DNA of 37,239 nt from JAKVCB01 sp963578605 (lineage in GTDB: Bacteria > Planctomycetota > Planctomycetia > Pirellulales > Lacipirellulaceae), in assembly GCA_963578605.1 (NCBI GenBank), contig CAUZEA010000054.1, positions 1 through 37,239 on the forward strand. The letters run 5' to 3'. Position 1 is the first letter of the stretch. Each line of letters opens with the position of its first letter. Below are positions 8,250 to 17,133 of this stretch, one piece after another. Below the pieces are notes generated by a model, which saw only the letters and a list, made by a program, of their open reading frames with translations, ran no database searches and was not told where the DNA came from. Position numbers and translations under genes: made by a program.

Positions 8250-9575
8250 CTACTGGGTTTCACCAAGACAAAACAGCATTTCTTGGCGATGTTGGTCGTG
8301 CTGCATGGCGACCCGCATGTAAATCCGGTTGCGACAGCAAATTGGGGAAGCAAAAACTTCATCGCCCAGTTGGTTCTCGGCAACAAGTTGGAACTCGTCA
8401 GGGGTTGCCTTAAACACGAACGCGTGGCCACTTTCGTTGACCGCGAAAATCTGGTCGCCGACCAGCACAGGCGACGCCGTAAATGTGCCACCCAAACGAG
8501 CTTTCCACAGCTCTTTGCCCGTCTGACCCTCAAAGCACATCGCAATACCTGCATCTGCAACCGCAAATAGATAACCGTCTTTGACGAGCATCGAGGGAAC
8601 ATAGACCCGCACGTTGTTCTCCCATATGATTTCACCTGAACCATCCGCCCGGATTGCGTCAATATGGTTCTCGGGGTAGCCGCCACTGGAGTAAATCAGT
8701 TCGCCATCGGTCACCACCGATGTCACGCATTCGGTGGTCGCCCCTTGAATGTCCCACAGAGGGGTTCCGGTCAGTGGATCAAAACTGCTGACCCGATCAC
8801 ATCCCGTAAAAACAAGCTGATGACGGCCAGCAACCGGGAGGACAATGGGCGAGGTGTAATTGGGAGCTTCTGGACGTTCATGACGCCAGACCACATCACC
8901 TGTTGTTCGTTCCAGTGCCGTAATGGCACCCCCCCCCTTGTTATCGGCTGAAACAAGCACCAGCGGTCCAAACACCGCGGGTGACGAACCATATCCTTGA
9001 TGCAATACGTAGTCGGAGATTTTCGTCTGCCAGATCTGCTTGCCATCACGATCCAAGGCCGTGGTATAGACCGCGTCGTGATTGTGAAAATTAACAAACA
9101 GGCGTTCACCGTCGCAGGCCACCGTTGAAGCAGCCTGTGAGCGTTTTTGATTCCCGCCCGGAACCAGCCCACCTTGATGCACCACTTGCTCCCATTGTTG
9201 CGCGCCAGTCTCCGCGTCGAAACAGAGCACAACCTGGGCATCGTTATGGCAAGTCGCCAGAAAAATTTGATCCCCGACCAGCGTAGGCGACCCATGACCG
9301 TGACCAGGCACAGGACATTTCCAAATGACGTTTTCGGTAGCACTCCAGGAGAGCGGCGGTCGCTGGTCGGCTGAGGCCACTCCGTTGCGGTGTAGACCGC
9401 GCCACCATGGCCAATCAGTCGCCTTGAGCGAGGCCAGGGCTTCGTCCTGCTGCTGCGATGGCCGAGCAGGTTCCGCGGAGACATTCCGCTCCGGGTTGGC
9501 AAACAGGAGTAGCATCCACAGCGCAAGGGGGCCAACCATCAACCGCGGAAAATAAAATTTTATGGCACGATTCAT
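8250..9575 (-). CDS. PQQ-like beta-propeller repeat protein, exported
   Basis: 441 residues. AGGAG lies about 9 nt upstream of the ATG at 9575, which gives a signal-peptide-like N-terminus (FPRLMVGPLALWMLLLFA). The mature part opens with DWPWWRGLHRNGVAS, the usual start of planctomycete PQQ-like propellers. Repeats with W-containing blades follow: FDAETGAQQWEQVV, LDRDGKQIWQTKI, ALERTTGDVVWRHERPE, SFDPLTGTPLWDI, IRADGSGEIIWEN and FEGQTGKELWKARLGG. Most members of this family are outer-surface or periplasmic propellers that lack proven PQQ binding. It is the last gene of a three-gene minus-strand run, 36 bp after the ASPIC gene. It may bind a ligand or act as a scaffold with the neighbouring exported proteins; its activity is unknown. 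Confidence 0.9.
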   Translation of the reverse strand: MNRAIKFYFPRLMVGPLALWMLLLFANPERNVSAEPARPSQQQDEALASLKATDWPWWRGLHRNGVASADQRPPLSWSATENVIWKCPVPGHGHGSPTLVGDQIFLATCHNDAQVVLCFDAETGAQQWEQVVHQGGLVPGGNQKRSQAASTVACDGERLFVNFHNHDAVYTTALDRDGKQIWQTKISDYVLHQGYGSSPAVFGPLVLVSADNKGGGAITALERTTGDVVWRHERPEAPNYTSPIVLPVAGRHQLVFTGCDRVSSFDPLTGTPLWDIQGATTECVTSVVTDGELIYSSGGYPENHIDAIRADGSGEIIWENNVRVYVPSMLVKDGYLFAVADAGIAMCFEGQTGKELWKARLGGTFTASPVLVGDQIFAVNESGHAFVFKATPDEFQLVAENQLGDEVFASPICCRNRIYMRVAMQHDQHRQEMLFCLGETQ

Positions 9576-9611
9576 CGATGTGTACTCCTGCGCGAAACCA
9601 CAAGCCGGCAC

Positions 9612-11117
9612 CTAATTTGCTGAAGCTTCCCCTGGTGCATAAGGAATCGTGTGCAGCTGATCAACGGCAACATCGGCAACGCGCTGCGTTGATCCTCCAG
9701 GCCAAAGAATTTCAAGATCGACCGGACCGGTGTGGCTCCCCAGCCCAAAGTGGAGGACGGGATCATTTTGATTACCCTCACCGGTACCCGCTTCGACCTG
9801 GCGGGTGAGCGTTTGGTCCCCCATCGAAATCCGCGCCTGCGCTCCGACCGCATCGCGGTTGACATTTTTCCCATCGCCGACCAGTTTCAACTTGATCCAA
9901 TGGTTGCCATTGCCGGTGTTCTCGAAGAGCTTGCCGCTGGTCACCAGGTCCAGATCGCCATCGTTGTCGTAGTCGGCAAAAGCGGCCTGGTAGGTGCTTC
10001 CCAACTCGGCAAGGCCGGCGTTCTGGGTCTGATTGGTAAAGGTCCAGTTTCCGTCATTACGATACAAACGCGGGAAATCACCCCCGTAGACCGTTGTGAA
10101 AAAGAGATCCAAATCGCCGTCGTTGTCGTAATCACCTAACACGGGCGAAGCATACGATTCCTGCCAGTCGTCTCCGTCCAGTTCCTTCATTAGTTCAAAA
10201 TGATGTCCTTGTTGCGGGCCGAGATTGCGCAAGAACTTTGCATGATCCTGGCTACCGTCACCCCAGCCATGGCGGAAATTTCCGACAAACAGGTCGAGTT
10301 CTCCGTCATTGTCCAGATCACCCCAGGCCGAGCCAACCGTGTGGCCAAACGGAAAGGACCCCTCCGGCTCACCCCTGACTCCGAACTCGGCTCCCTGGTC
10401 AGAAAATTGACCGCTCCCATCATTGACATAGAGCCCATTCGGCTCGAGTCGGTAATTGGACACATAGACATCGATATCGCCATCGCGATCAAAATCAGCC
10501 GAGGTCACGCCGCGCGCCGGGCGCGGCCGGCCAGGGGTCACGATCGTATCGGGAGACTGGCTCCAGGTTACACTGAACGTTTCGTCGCCATTGTTTCGAA
10601 GCGTCGTGTCGGGATAGTAGGCGCTGGGCCATGTTTCGTAGCCCCCCTGGTAGAGATCCAGATCACCATCGTTGTCGTGGTCTGCCCAACTCGCTCCACG
10701 CCCATTTTGGATTTCGGGAAATTCGGCGTCGGCAAGGCTCACCTCTGTAAATTTCGATGCAGGGTGGCTCTCTCCCTCATTACGATAAAGTTTTCGCCCA
10801 CTATACGAATAATAGTCAGCCCAGCCGTCGTTGTTGTAGTCGCCCCAAATCCCGGAACCCTCCAACTCTGATCCTTTCAGAGTCACGCGGCCAAAATTCA
10901 CACCGCCGTTGTTTTTCCAAACGGCCCCATCGACATGAAGATCGACAAAGCCGTCGTTGTCAAAATCAGTCCAGGCCGCTTCACCCCCGCCCAGACCCGC
11001 GATAGCTGTGTCGGTCACATTACTAAACGTTTGTGCGATCAACCTCTGGCAGCAACATCCAGCCAGCAAAAACCCACCGCATACAGCCAAAACAGACACG
11101 GGTCGCCAAAAATTCAT
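9612..11117 (-). CDS. CRTAC1-like FG-GAP/VCBS repeat lipoprotein with UnbV/ASPIC domain
   Basis: 501 residues. A lipobox (LLAGC, Cys21) closes the signal peptide, so a membrane-anchored lipoprotein is predicted. At least seven calcium-loop repeats of the DxDxDG class are visible, for example DFDNDGFVDL near residue 51, DYNNDGWADY at 93, DHDNDGDLDLY at 147, DFDRDGDIDVYVSNY at 208, DLDNDGELDLFVGN at 268, DYDNDGDLDLF at 329 and DYDNDGDLDL at 382. These indicate an FG-GAP integrin-like beta-propeller. The C-terminal 95 residues (GNHWIKLKL to LEILWPGGSTQRV) are the UnbV/ASPIC domain (PF07593). The start overlaps the stop of the upstream ceramidase-like gene by ATGA, so the two are translationally coupled. 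An adhesion or ligand-binding role at the cell surface is inferred. Confidence 0.92.
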   Translation of the reverse strand: MNFWRPVSVLAVCGGFLLAGCCCQRLIAQTFSNVTDTAIAGLGGGEAAWTDFDNDGFVDLHVDGAVWKNNGGVNFGRVTLKGSELEGSGIWGDYNNDGWADYYSYSGRKLYRNEGESHPASKFTEVSLADAEFPEIQNGRGASWADHDNDGDLDLYQGGYETWPSAYYPDTTLRNNGDETFSVTWSQSPDTIVTPGRPRPARGVTSADFDRDGDIDVYVSNYRLEPNGLYVNDGSGQFSDQGAEFGVRGEPEGSFPFGHTVGSAWGDLDNDGELDLFVGNFRHGWGDGSQDHAKFLRNLGPQQGHHFELMKELDGDDWQESYASPVLGDYDNDGDLDLFFTTVYGGDFPRLYRNDGNWTFTNQTQNAGLAELGSTYQAAFADYDNDGDLDLVTSGKLFENTGNGNHWIKLKLVGDGKNVNRDAVGAQARISMGDQTLTRQVEAGTGEGNQNDPVLHFGLGSHTGPVDLEILWPGGSTQRVADVAVDQLHTIPYAPGEASAN

Positions 11118-12481
11118 CGTGATCCTCCTGGGGCAAGTAATCGGCCAATCGCGGGCATCAGCACACCTTCGACCTCGGGAGCAACACGTGAAACCCCTTG
11201 GTTCACCTCGTAGCCTCCCTGTGGATAGGAAGCTTCCAGGCCGATGTATCCCGGGCCATAGTCTCCATAAGCTGCCATTGCGACAAACTTGTCAGCTCGC
11301 ATCTTTTGTGCTGCCAACTGGTACTCAACAAACAACTCACCGCAGAGGTGCAAGATACGCACATCCCCCAAGTGAAGACAGCTCAAGACCACCGGGTCTT
11401 GCGCATGGCAACGGCGCATCCAAACCAGGTGACGAGCCGCTTCGAACCGCTTATTGAGTTGGGCATTTCCATCTTCCAATGTTGCAAGAATGTCCTGCTC
11501 AATGAGATTGGTTGCCACCGGCAGGACCACTTCCTCAGTACGCCACGACAGGTCGTCGGCAGCGACGGGGAATTTCTGGAGCGAATTCCATGCACGGGCC
11601 ATGCCTTCGGCCAGCCGATCAGCGAAGATCTGGCGGTTTTCATGAGATCCATCGTTGTATTTTCCAGCCGCAATATTCCCCCCCGCTCCGGTGAAATAAA
11701 CGTGAGGCACGTTGAGCGCCTTTTCACGAGTGTCGCGAGCAATCCCTACAAAATCGGGATTTGCTTTTCCCGTCCGGTAATAACTCATTGGATGAGTTGC
11801 ATAGTAGCAAAGCACAACGACCGGTTGCCCTTCGTTGAAAAAGGAAACCGACCGTACCAACGGATCGATCAAACCTTCGGGTTGGGCGCGGGCGACTGCA
11901 TCTCTGGTCGTACTACCTCGCCAGTATTGGACCTTGCCATCCTGCCCAATCACCCGCCGGTTGGAGGCAATTTTCTGGACCTCTCCAGTCCCCATGCCAA
12001 CATGAGTCACTGGTTGAAGGTCTGTTTTGGCCTTTCGGACTGCTGCCGCGACATTGGCCAGCGTCTGGCGGGCATAATGCACGTCGTACTGCTGTCCGGC
12101 TAAACCATATTCCGCCAGGACCAACTCAGCTGCAAAATCACATCCGGGTGCATCGTGTTGGTGAAGGGTATGGACTGCAACACGATCGGTTGTAGTTCCA
12201 GCTGCCGCGGCTAGTACCTTCCGCCACTCAGTATTTCCGCTGTTGCCAATACCGATCCAATCTACAGCACACAACACAATCGGTTGGCCTTGACCAAGCA
12301 GTACCACCCCGCGGGCCGACAACGGCTGCTCAACTTCGGTGGTTTTTTCATAGAAGAGTGGGCTTCCGAGGGGAGGCGACGCATCAGCCTGGAAGTATGC
12401 TATTTGCAATTCGTCGGCCCGTACTCTCACGATGGACACCAACAAAAAGGCAACAAAATACGCCTGAATGATTCTTCGCAT
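11114..12481 (-). CDS. Neutral/alkaline ceramidase-like exported hydrolase
   Basis: 455 residues with signal peptide RRIIQAYFVAFLLVSIVRVRA. AGGGGA lies about 6 nt before the ATG. The N-terminal part matches the neutral/alkaline non-lysosomal ceramidase N-terminal domain (PF04734): IAYFQADASPPLGSPLF, a metal-site-like VHTLHQHDAPG near residue 105, CYYATHPMSYYR and FTGAGGNIAAGKYNDGS. Planctomycetes carry many members of this superfamily that are much shorter than true ceramidases, and their substrates are unknown; this one lacks the C-terminal immunoglobulin-like domain of the roughly 650-residue enzymes. It is first in a three-gene operon with the ASPIC lipoprotein (ATGA overlap) and the PQQ-type propeller. 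Amide hydrolysis of a lipid or other substrate outside the cytoplasm is the family-based guess. Confidence 0.85.
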   Translation of the reverse strand: MRRIIQAYFVAFLLVSIVRVRADELQIAYFQADASPPLGSPLFYEKTTEVEQPLSARGVVLLGQGQPIVLCAVDWIGIGNSGNTEWRKVLAAAAGTTTDRVAVHTLHQHDAPGCDFAAELVLAEYGLAGQQYDVHYARQTLANVAAAVRKAKTDLQPVTHVGMGTGEVQKIASNRRVIGQDGKVQYWRGSTTRDAVARAQPEGLIDPLVRSVSFFNEGQPVVVLCYYATHPMSYYRTGKANPDFVGIARDTREKALNVPHVYFTGAGGNIAAGKYNDGSHENRQIFADRLAEGMARAWNSLQKFPVAADDLSWRTEEVVLPVATNLIEQDILATLEDGNAQLNKRFEAARHLVWMRRCHAQDPVVLSCLHLGDVRILHLCGELFVEYQLAAQKMRADKFVAMAAYGDYGPGYIGLEASYPQGGYEVNQGVSRVAPEVEGVLMPAIGRLLAPGGSR

Positions 12482-12863
12482 TGGTTTCCCCTGTTCACAC
12501 CATCAAGAACGCATGGTTCCAGACAGCGAACGATTCATGTCCTGGGAAATGTATCAACGGCAACCGGCCCAGATCTCCTGCGTGGATTGTAAACTATTTG
12601 GTTTGGTTGCTCCACTTGCCGCGAGCGCAGGCTTGTTGTCGTAGCACCAGGGAAAACTGGCTGAACCAGTTCATTCACCAAACAACTCATTTGATAGCAA
12701 GCTCGTCGATTTATGGTAGAATGATGAAATCGACTCGAACAGCATTTTTTCAAGATCGACCCACGGTCGCTGGGAAGCGTTTGCCTGTTTGCCACACTCT
12801 CTGCTGCATACCAAAGACCCACCACAGTGTGCCTTACATGAACCTCTCTCTTGTTTGGTGATA
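12482..12863. other. Divergent intergenic region
   Basis: About 380 bp between the ceramidase-like gene (minus) and the PEP-CTERM gene (plus). It must hold both promoters. Frames within it are short and show no family motifs, and no clear repeat or RNA structure was recognised. Confidence 0.4.
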
Positions 12864-15425
12864 ATGCAAAGTCTTTCCAAACCATTTCCAACCCTGCCTG
12901 TCGCAGTGCAATACCTGTTTGGGCTGTGGTTTGGGTTACTGCTCTCTCTTCACACAGCTTGTGGGCAAACCTCGCTACCAGATCAACACCTGGTCATGTA
13001 CGGCCACAGCGACAATGTAGGGACTACCGATACATTCCGGGAAGACGTAGTCCCTGCGTTTACTGTGATCGAGGGGACCAGTAGCGATGTGAGCTTTATC
13101 AAGGAACTTCGTGATCAAGGAAAAGTTTACGCGGCCCACGTGAACAATGTGGCTGGCGAATCGGCATCGCAGCTGCTGACTCGCTGGAGGGCGCCTTTCC
13201 AAAACACTCTCGGGGGTCAACTACCGGGCGGCTACGATGCTATCGCAATTGATGAACTGCTGGGAGCTTCGACTAATGGCACAGCCAACTCCAATGCCGT
13301 GGTCAGTGCTCTCGGACAACTCCGTAACCTTTACCCGGACAAAGGCATCTACGTAGCCACAACCTGGCATTACGGCAGCCAAAGCAGCAACTATACGGCT
13401 CAGCTCAACGCCCTGAACACTTACGCCGACCTGATCATGGTTGAAAACTACCTCCGCGAGGACAATTATAGTTACAGTTACTTCAGTTCGTATGCAGATA
13501 ACCTGAAATCAGCCGTCCCGGGTATTTTGAACAAGTCTGTTTATGGTTTGTACATTCCGCAGGGTGGCTACGTGGCCGACACTTCAACCAACGTTGGATT
13601 CTGGGGTTTCCTGGACGATCAACTACACCGGATTCGTAACGATGCCGATGCCGCGACAATGCCCGGAGTCATGTTCTGGCCCTACTATCGGTCTGAACAA
13701 GATCTCACACCCGACTACGTCTCGAGGTTAGTCGACCACTATTACGTCCAGGAGAACACCAGTTTTTTCGGTGACGGTGGCATGGAACAACTGATCACGA
13801 ATCCCCAGTTCGAAAGTAATACCAGTGGCTGGTCCCTCTCAGCGGGCAGTGGGGGTTCCATTCAAAGATTCAACTACAGCTCCGCTAGTATTCAGAGTGA
13901 CCACGATAATTTCGGCCAGACTTCCCATGGTTCATCCGGTTTGAAGATGGTGCGAGGATCGACTCCCAATGAGGCCGCGTTCCGGGTCAACGGCCTCGAT
14001 CCGAACATGGTCTACACCGTTTCGGCATTCGTGATTTCAGAAACTGCCAACCAGCGGGCACAACTGGCCGTCACGGAGTTGGACGGAACCCTTATTGAAA
14101 TGGAGCAAAGCTACACGGTTGGTTCCCCACCCGATTACTATCACAAGTGGAACGAGTGGTCGCGGTTGGACTTTCATTTCGTACCAACCGCCAGTTCGAT
14201 CAACGTGGTGTTGAGGGATGGAACAACTTCCAACGGGACCACCCTCTATTGGGATTTTGTCGAACTCGAGGCAGCCTACCCGGTCGATACTCCTCCTCCC
14301 GCCCAAACCGATTTCACCTGGGTAGGCACCTCATTTTCCAGTTGGAATGCACCCGCAAGCTGGTCTCCCGCCGCCGTGCCAGATGGCAATGATGTGACGG
14401 CCCGTTTTGCGGGCAGCGGTGGGTCAAGTATGGTTGTGCGGGTTGATCAGCCGCAGACCGTTCAACAGATTCACCTCGATGGAGCCAGTTCGTACTCCCT
14501 CATCGGATCCGGCCCGCTACAGCTGGACACCGATTCGGTCGATTCACAGTTGGTCGTCACCGGTGGCGACCATAACTGGACGGCCCCGGTCAATGCCCTG
14601 GCCAACACGACAATCGACGTCGCATCGGGTGCCTCGCTGGCACTGGACGACACGTTTGAATTCAACGGGGTGACGGTCACCAAGCAGGGGTCCGGTACGC
14701 TCTTGATGAATGGACCGGTAGCGACCGGAAGCGGCTCCTTGAATGTTACGGAGGGAACACTTAGTGGGGATGGCGTTATATCTGGAAGCATCAATATTTC
14801 TGGTGGAGCCGTGGCACCCGGTTCAAACACTGGAAGTTTGTATGCGAAAAACAATTTCACGCTTGGCTCAGCGGGTGTACTGCAAATCGAGCTTGGTGGC
14901 TCCAGTACTCAGAACTACGATTCTCTGAACGTTAGTGGCGAGGCTAATCTGGCCGGTACAATCGACGTCACACTGATTGACAACTATGAACCTGTCGTCG
15001 GCCAGTCGTTTCTAATCCTCACAGCCAATCAGGTTGTGGACCAAGGCCTGGTCCTTTCGGGTCCGAATGCAAATCAATTCGATTTGCACATTTACAACAC
15101 AAGCCTGGTGTTGGAAACCATCGCACTCGAATTGGCAGGCGATTACAACCTGAACGGCATCGTTGACGCAGCAGATTACACCGTCTGGCGGAATACGCTC
15201 GGCTGGACAGATGTCCTGCTGGCCGATGGCAACCACAACGGTATGGTCGATTACGCTGACTACCTTATTTGGAAGCTCAACTTTGGAGCTACGGCCTCGG
15301 CTCATGGTGCTGCGACCGACGCACCCGTTCCAGAACCTTCGTCGGTCGTGTTGCTCACTGGACTGTTGGCGATGGTGATCGCTTCCAGCAGGAATGCTGG
15401 ATTTCGTGTAAATTCGGCATGGTGA
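12864..15425 (+). CDS. PEP-CTERM protein with TIM-barrel-like N-terminus, jelly-roll-like domain and dockerin-like repeat
   Basis: 853 residues. The start at 12864 places the signal peptide (VAVQYLFGLWFGLLLSLHTA) at the N-terminus; a longer in-frame start at 12789 gives a poor leader. Residues about 45-300 look like a glycosidase-type alpha/beta barrel (GYDAIAIDELLGA, PDKGIYVATTWHYGSQ, ADLIMVENYL, PGVMFWPYYRSEQDLTPDY), but I cannot assign a family. Residues about 312-475 look like a carbohydrate-binding jelly roll (NPQFESNTSGWSLS, LYWDFVELEAAYP). Residues about 500-755 are beta-strand rich and include an autotransporter-associated strand motif (VTKQGSGTLLMNGPV). A dockerin-type I-like pair of calcium loops (DYNLNGIVDAADYTVWRNTL, DGNHNGMVDYADYLIWKLNF) spans about 759-810. 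The end carries VPEPSS (823-828), a hydrophobic helix and a short basic tail, which together form the PEP-CTERM sorting signal. It should be exported and processed at the surface, and it probably acts on glycans. Confidence 0.85.
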   Translation: MQSLSKPFPTLPVAVQYLFGLWFGLLLSLHTACGQTSLPDQHLVMYGHSDNVGTTDTFREDVVPAFTVIEGTSSDVSFIKELRDQGKVYAAHVNNVAGESASQLLTRWRAPFQNTLGGQLPGGYDAIAIDELLGASTNGTANSNAVVSALGQLRNLYPDKGIYVATTWHYGSQSSNYTAQLNALNTYADLIMVENYLREDNYSYSYFSSYADNLKSAVPGILNKSVYGLYIPQGGYVADTSTNVGFWGFLDDQLHRIRNDADAATMPGVMFWPYYRSEQDLTPDYVSRLVDHYYVQENTSFFGDGGMEQLITNPQFESNTSGWSLSAGSGGSIQRFNYSSASIQSDHDNFGQTSHGSSGLKMVRGSTPNEAAFRVNGLDPNMVYTVSAFVISETANQRAQLAVTELDGTLIEMEQSYTVGSPPDYYHKWNEWSRLDFHFVPTASSINVVLRDGTTSNGTTLYWDFVELEAAYPVDTPPPAQTDFTWVGTSFSSWNAPASWSPAAVPDGNDVTARFAGSGGSSMVVRVDQPQTVQQIHLDGASSYSLIGSGPLQLDTDSVDSQLVVTGGDHNWTAPVNALANTTIDVASGASLALDDTFEFNGVTVTKQGSGTLLMNGPVATGSGSLNVTEGTLSGDGVISGSINISGGAVAPGSNTGSLYAKNNFTLGSAGVLQIELGGSSTQNYDSLNVSGEANLAGTIDVTLIDNYEPVVGQSFLILTANQVVDQGLVLSGPNANQFDLHIYNTSLVLETIALELAGDYNLNGIVDAADYTVWRNTLGWTDVLLADGNHNGMVDYADYLIWKLNFGATASAHGAATDAPVPEPSSVVLLTGLLAMVIASSRNAGFRVNSAW

Positions 15426-15550
15426 ACACCTTTCTGCCCCAGCAAGTCGCGGCCCAGGGTTTGGTGGCGTTAGGAACATCCCGACAAACACGCTGCCGGA
15501 GAAAAGCAAGACGATCTACTCCAGGTCACAGCGACCGTTGCCACGCCTCA

Positions 15551-17083
15551 TCAAGTCGACGGGCCTTGGTGAACCGAAGTTTCAAACTGACGCACCAAAA
15601 CCGGCTTGGTCACTTTGCCAAGCGGATTACGAGGCAATGCGTCCATCAAACGTAACAGCGTCGGCAGTTTGTACGGCGCAAGCTGTTCTTTTCCCCAGTT
15701 TCGCAAGCCATCGATGTCGAGCACGTGACCTGGCTTGCAGACAACAGCCACGGCAACCCGCTGGCCCCATTCTTCATCGGCAACCCCCACTACGGCACAT
15801 TCGGCCACGGCCTCATGCGTTTGCAGCAGGTCTTCGATTTCCAACGCCGAGACCTTGTAGCCGCCGGTTTTGATGATGTCGACCGACTCTCGGCCAAGAA
15901 TGCGATAGACGTTGTCTTCGAAAACAGCAACGTCGCCCGTCTTGAACCAGCCATCGGAGGTAAATGCAGCGGCTGTCTCCCCCGGCTTGTGCCAGTAACG
16001 GCTGAAGACCGCCGGGCCCTTCACTTGAATCTGCCCGGGCTGGCCACCGGCGACTTGCTGGCCATGTTCGTCCACCAGTTGCAATTCGACACACGGCAAG
16101 GGTCTGCCCACATATCCTGGCCGCCGCTCACCTTCAAGCGGATTCGACAAAGCCATTCCAATCTCGGTCATCCCGTACCGCTCCAGCAGCGTGTGGCCGG
16201 AAACCTGGCGCCACTTTTCGAGCATGGGAACCGGCAGGGCGGCAGACCCGGAAACCATCAAGCGGAGCTTGCGGCAACCGTCCGTCATGGCCTGCCGGCG
16301 ACTTTCGGCGGCGGCGTCCCACGCCTTGATCAGTCTCGCGTAAACGGTTGGCACCGCCATGAACAAGGTGAGCCCATCTCCGGCAATAATGCGGTCCCAG
16401 ACACGATCGCAGTCGAACTTGGGAAGAATCTCACATGTGGCTCCTGCCCAAAGCGCACAGGCAACTACGTTGACAATCCCGTGGACATGATGCAGCGGCA
16501 AGACCTCTAGTATGTGATCGTCCGCAGACCAGCCCCAGGCTTTAATGAGCGCGGCAACTTGGGCAGCGATGTTGTCGTGGGTCGTTACGGCCCCTTTGGG
16601 CCGACTCGTCGTGCCGCTGGTATAAACAAGCATCGCGTCACGAGTCGAATCGATCTCCGGCAATTTAACCGCCGGGGGATCCGCACGGAGATTGACCAAA
16701 TTGGAAGTGAGGGCAAATCGCAAACCCCGTCCGCTGGCCAGAGACTGCACGCGATCGGCAAAATCGGGATGGGCCACCACGATGTCGGCCACAGCGTCAT
16801 CCAGCACGTAGGCGAGTTCGGGTTCGGGGTGCTGCACACAGAGAGGCACCGCGATTCCACCAGCCCGCCAGATACCCCACTGAACCGCAACGTAGGTCAT
16901 CGAGGGGGAGGTCAGAAAAGCGACCCGTGCCCCGCCCAGGTCGTGCTTGCCGTCAAGCAATCTGGCAGCCACCTCTGCTGACGTGTCAAGCAGTTGCTGA
17001 TAGGTAAACTGACCTTCCTGTGCAATTATGGAAGTGCGCTCGACAAATTGTCCGGCGCGTGCAACTAGCGGAATAGAAGTCAT
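15551..17083 (-). CDS. AMP-forming acyl-CoA synthetase, malonyl-CoA synthetase (MatB)-like
   Basis: 510 residues from the ATG at 17083; longer frames overlap the upstream DUF1552 gene. The ANL-superfamily core motifs are all present: P-loop YTSGTTSRPKG (154-164), VLPLHHVHGIVN, ERYGMTEIGMALSNP, GWFKTGDVA, KTGGYKVSALEIE and the C-terminal LPRNPLGKVTK with the adenylation Lys. The HHVHG segment, the length and the overall pattern resemble malonyl/methylmalonyl-CoA synthetases, which activate a dicarboxylate with ATP and CoA. Cytoplasmic. The start is 50 bp downstream of the DUF1552 stop on the same strand, so it is plausibly the last gene of that operon, but the functional link is unclear. Other medium- or short-chain acyl substrates remain possible. 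Confidence 0.88.
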   Translation of the reverse strand: MTSIPLVARAGQFVERTSIIAQEGQFTYQQLLDTSAEVAARLLDGKHDLGGARVAFLTSPSMTYVAVQWGIWRAGGIAVPLCVQHPEPELAYVLDDAVADIVVAHPDFADRVQSLASGRGLRFALTSNLVNLRADPPAVKLPEIDSTRDAMLVYTSGTTSRPKGAVTTHDNIAAQVAALIKAWGWSADDHILEVLPLHHVHGIVNVVACALWAGATCEILPKFDCDRVWDRIIAGDGLTLFMAVPTVYARLIKAWDAAAESRRQAMTDGCRKLRLMVSGSAALPVPMLEKWRQVSGHTLLERYGMTEIGMALSNPLEGERRPGYVGRPLPCVELQLVDEHGQQVAGGQPGQIQVKGPAVFSRYWHKPGETAAAFTSDGWFKTGDVAVFEDNVYRILGRESVDIIKTGGYKVSALEIEDLLQTHEAVAECAVVGVADEEWGQRVAVAVVCKPGHVLDIDGLRNWGKEQLAPYKLPTLLRLMDALPRNPLGKVTKPVLVRQFETSVHQGPST

Positions 17084-17133
17084 GAGGCTCGAAGGTCCCC
17101 GGGCAGGAAGGTCCTCGGGGCTGCTGGAATTTC

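Noticed and set aside
8144..8686. 180-codon minus-strand frame over the end of the PQQ-type gene
   Set aside because: Its first two thirds overlap the well-supported PQQ-type gene in a different frame, and its composition (Arg/Ser/Cys rich) is that of an out-of-frame shadow.
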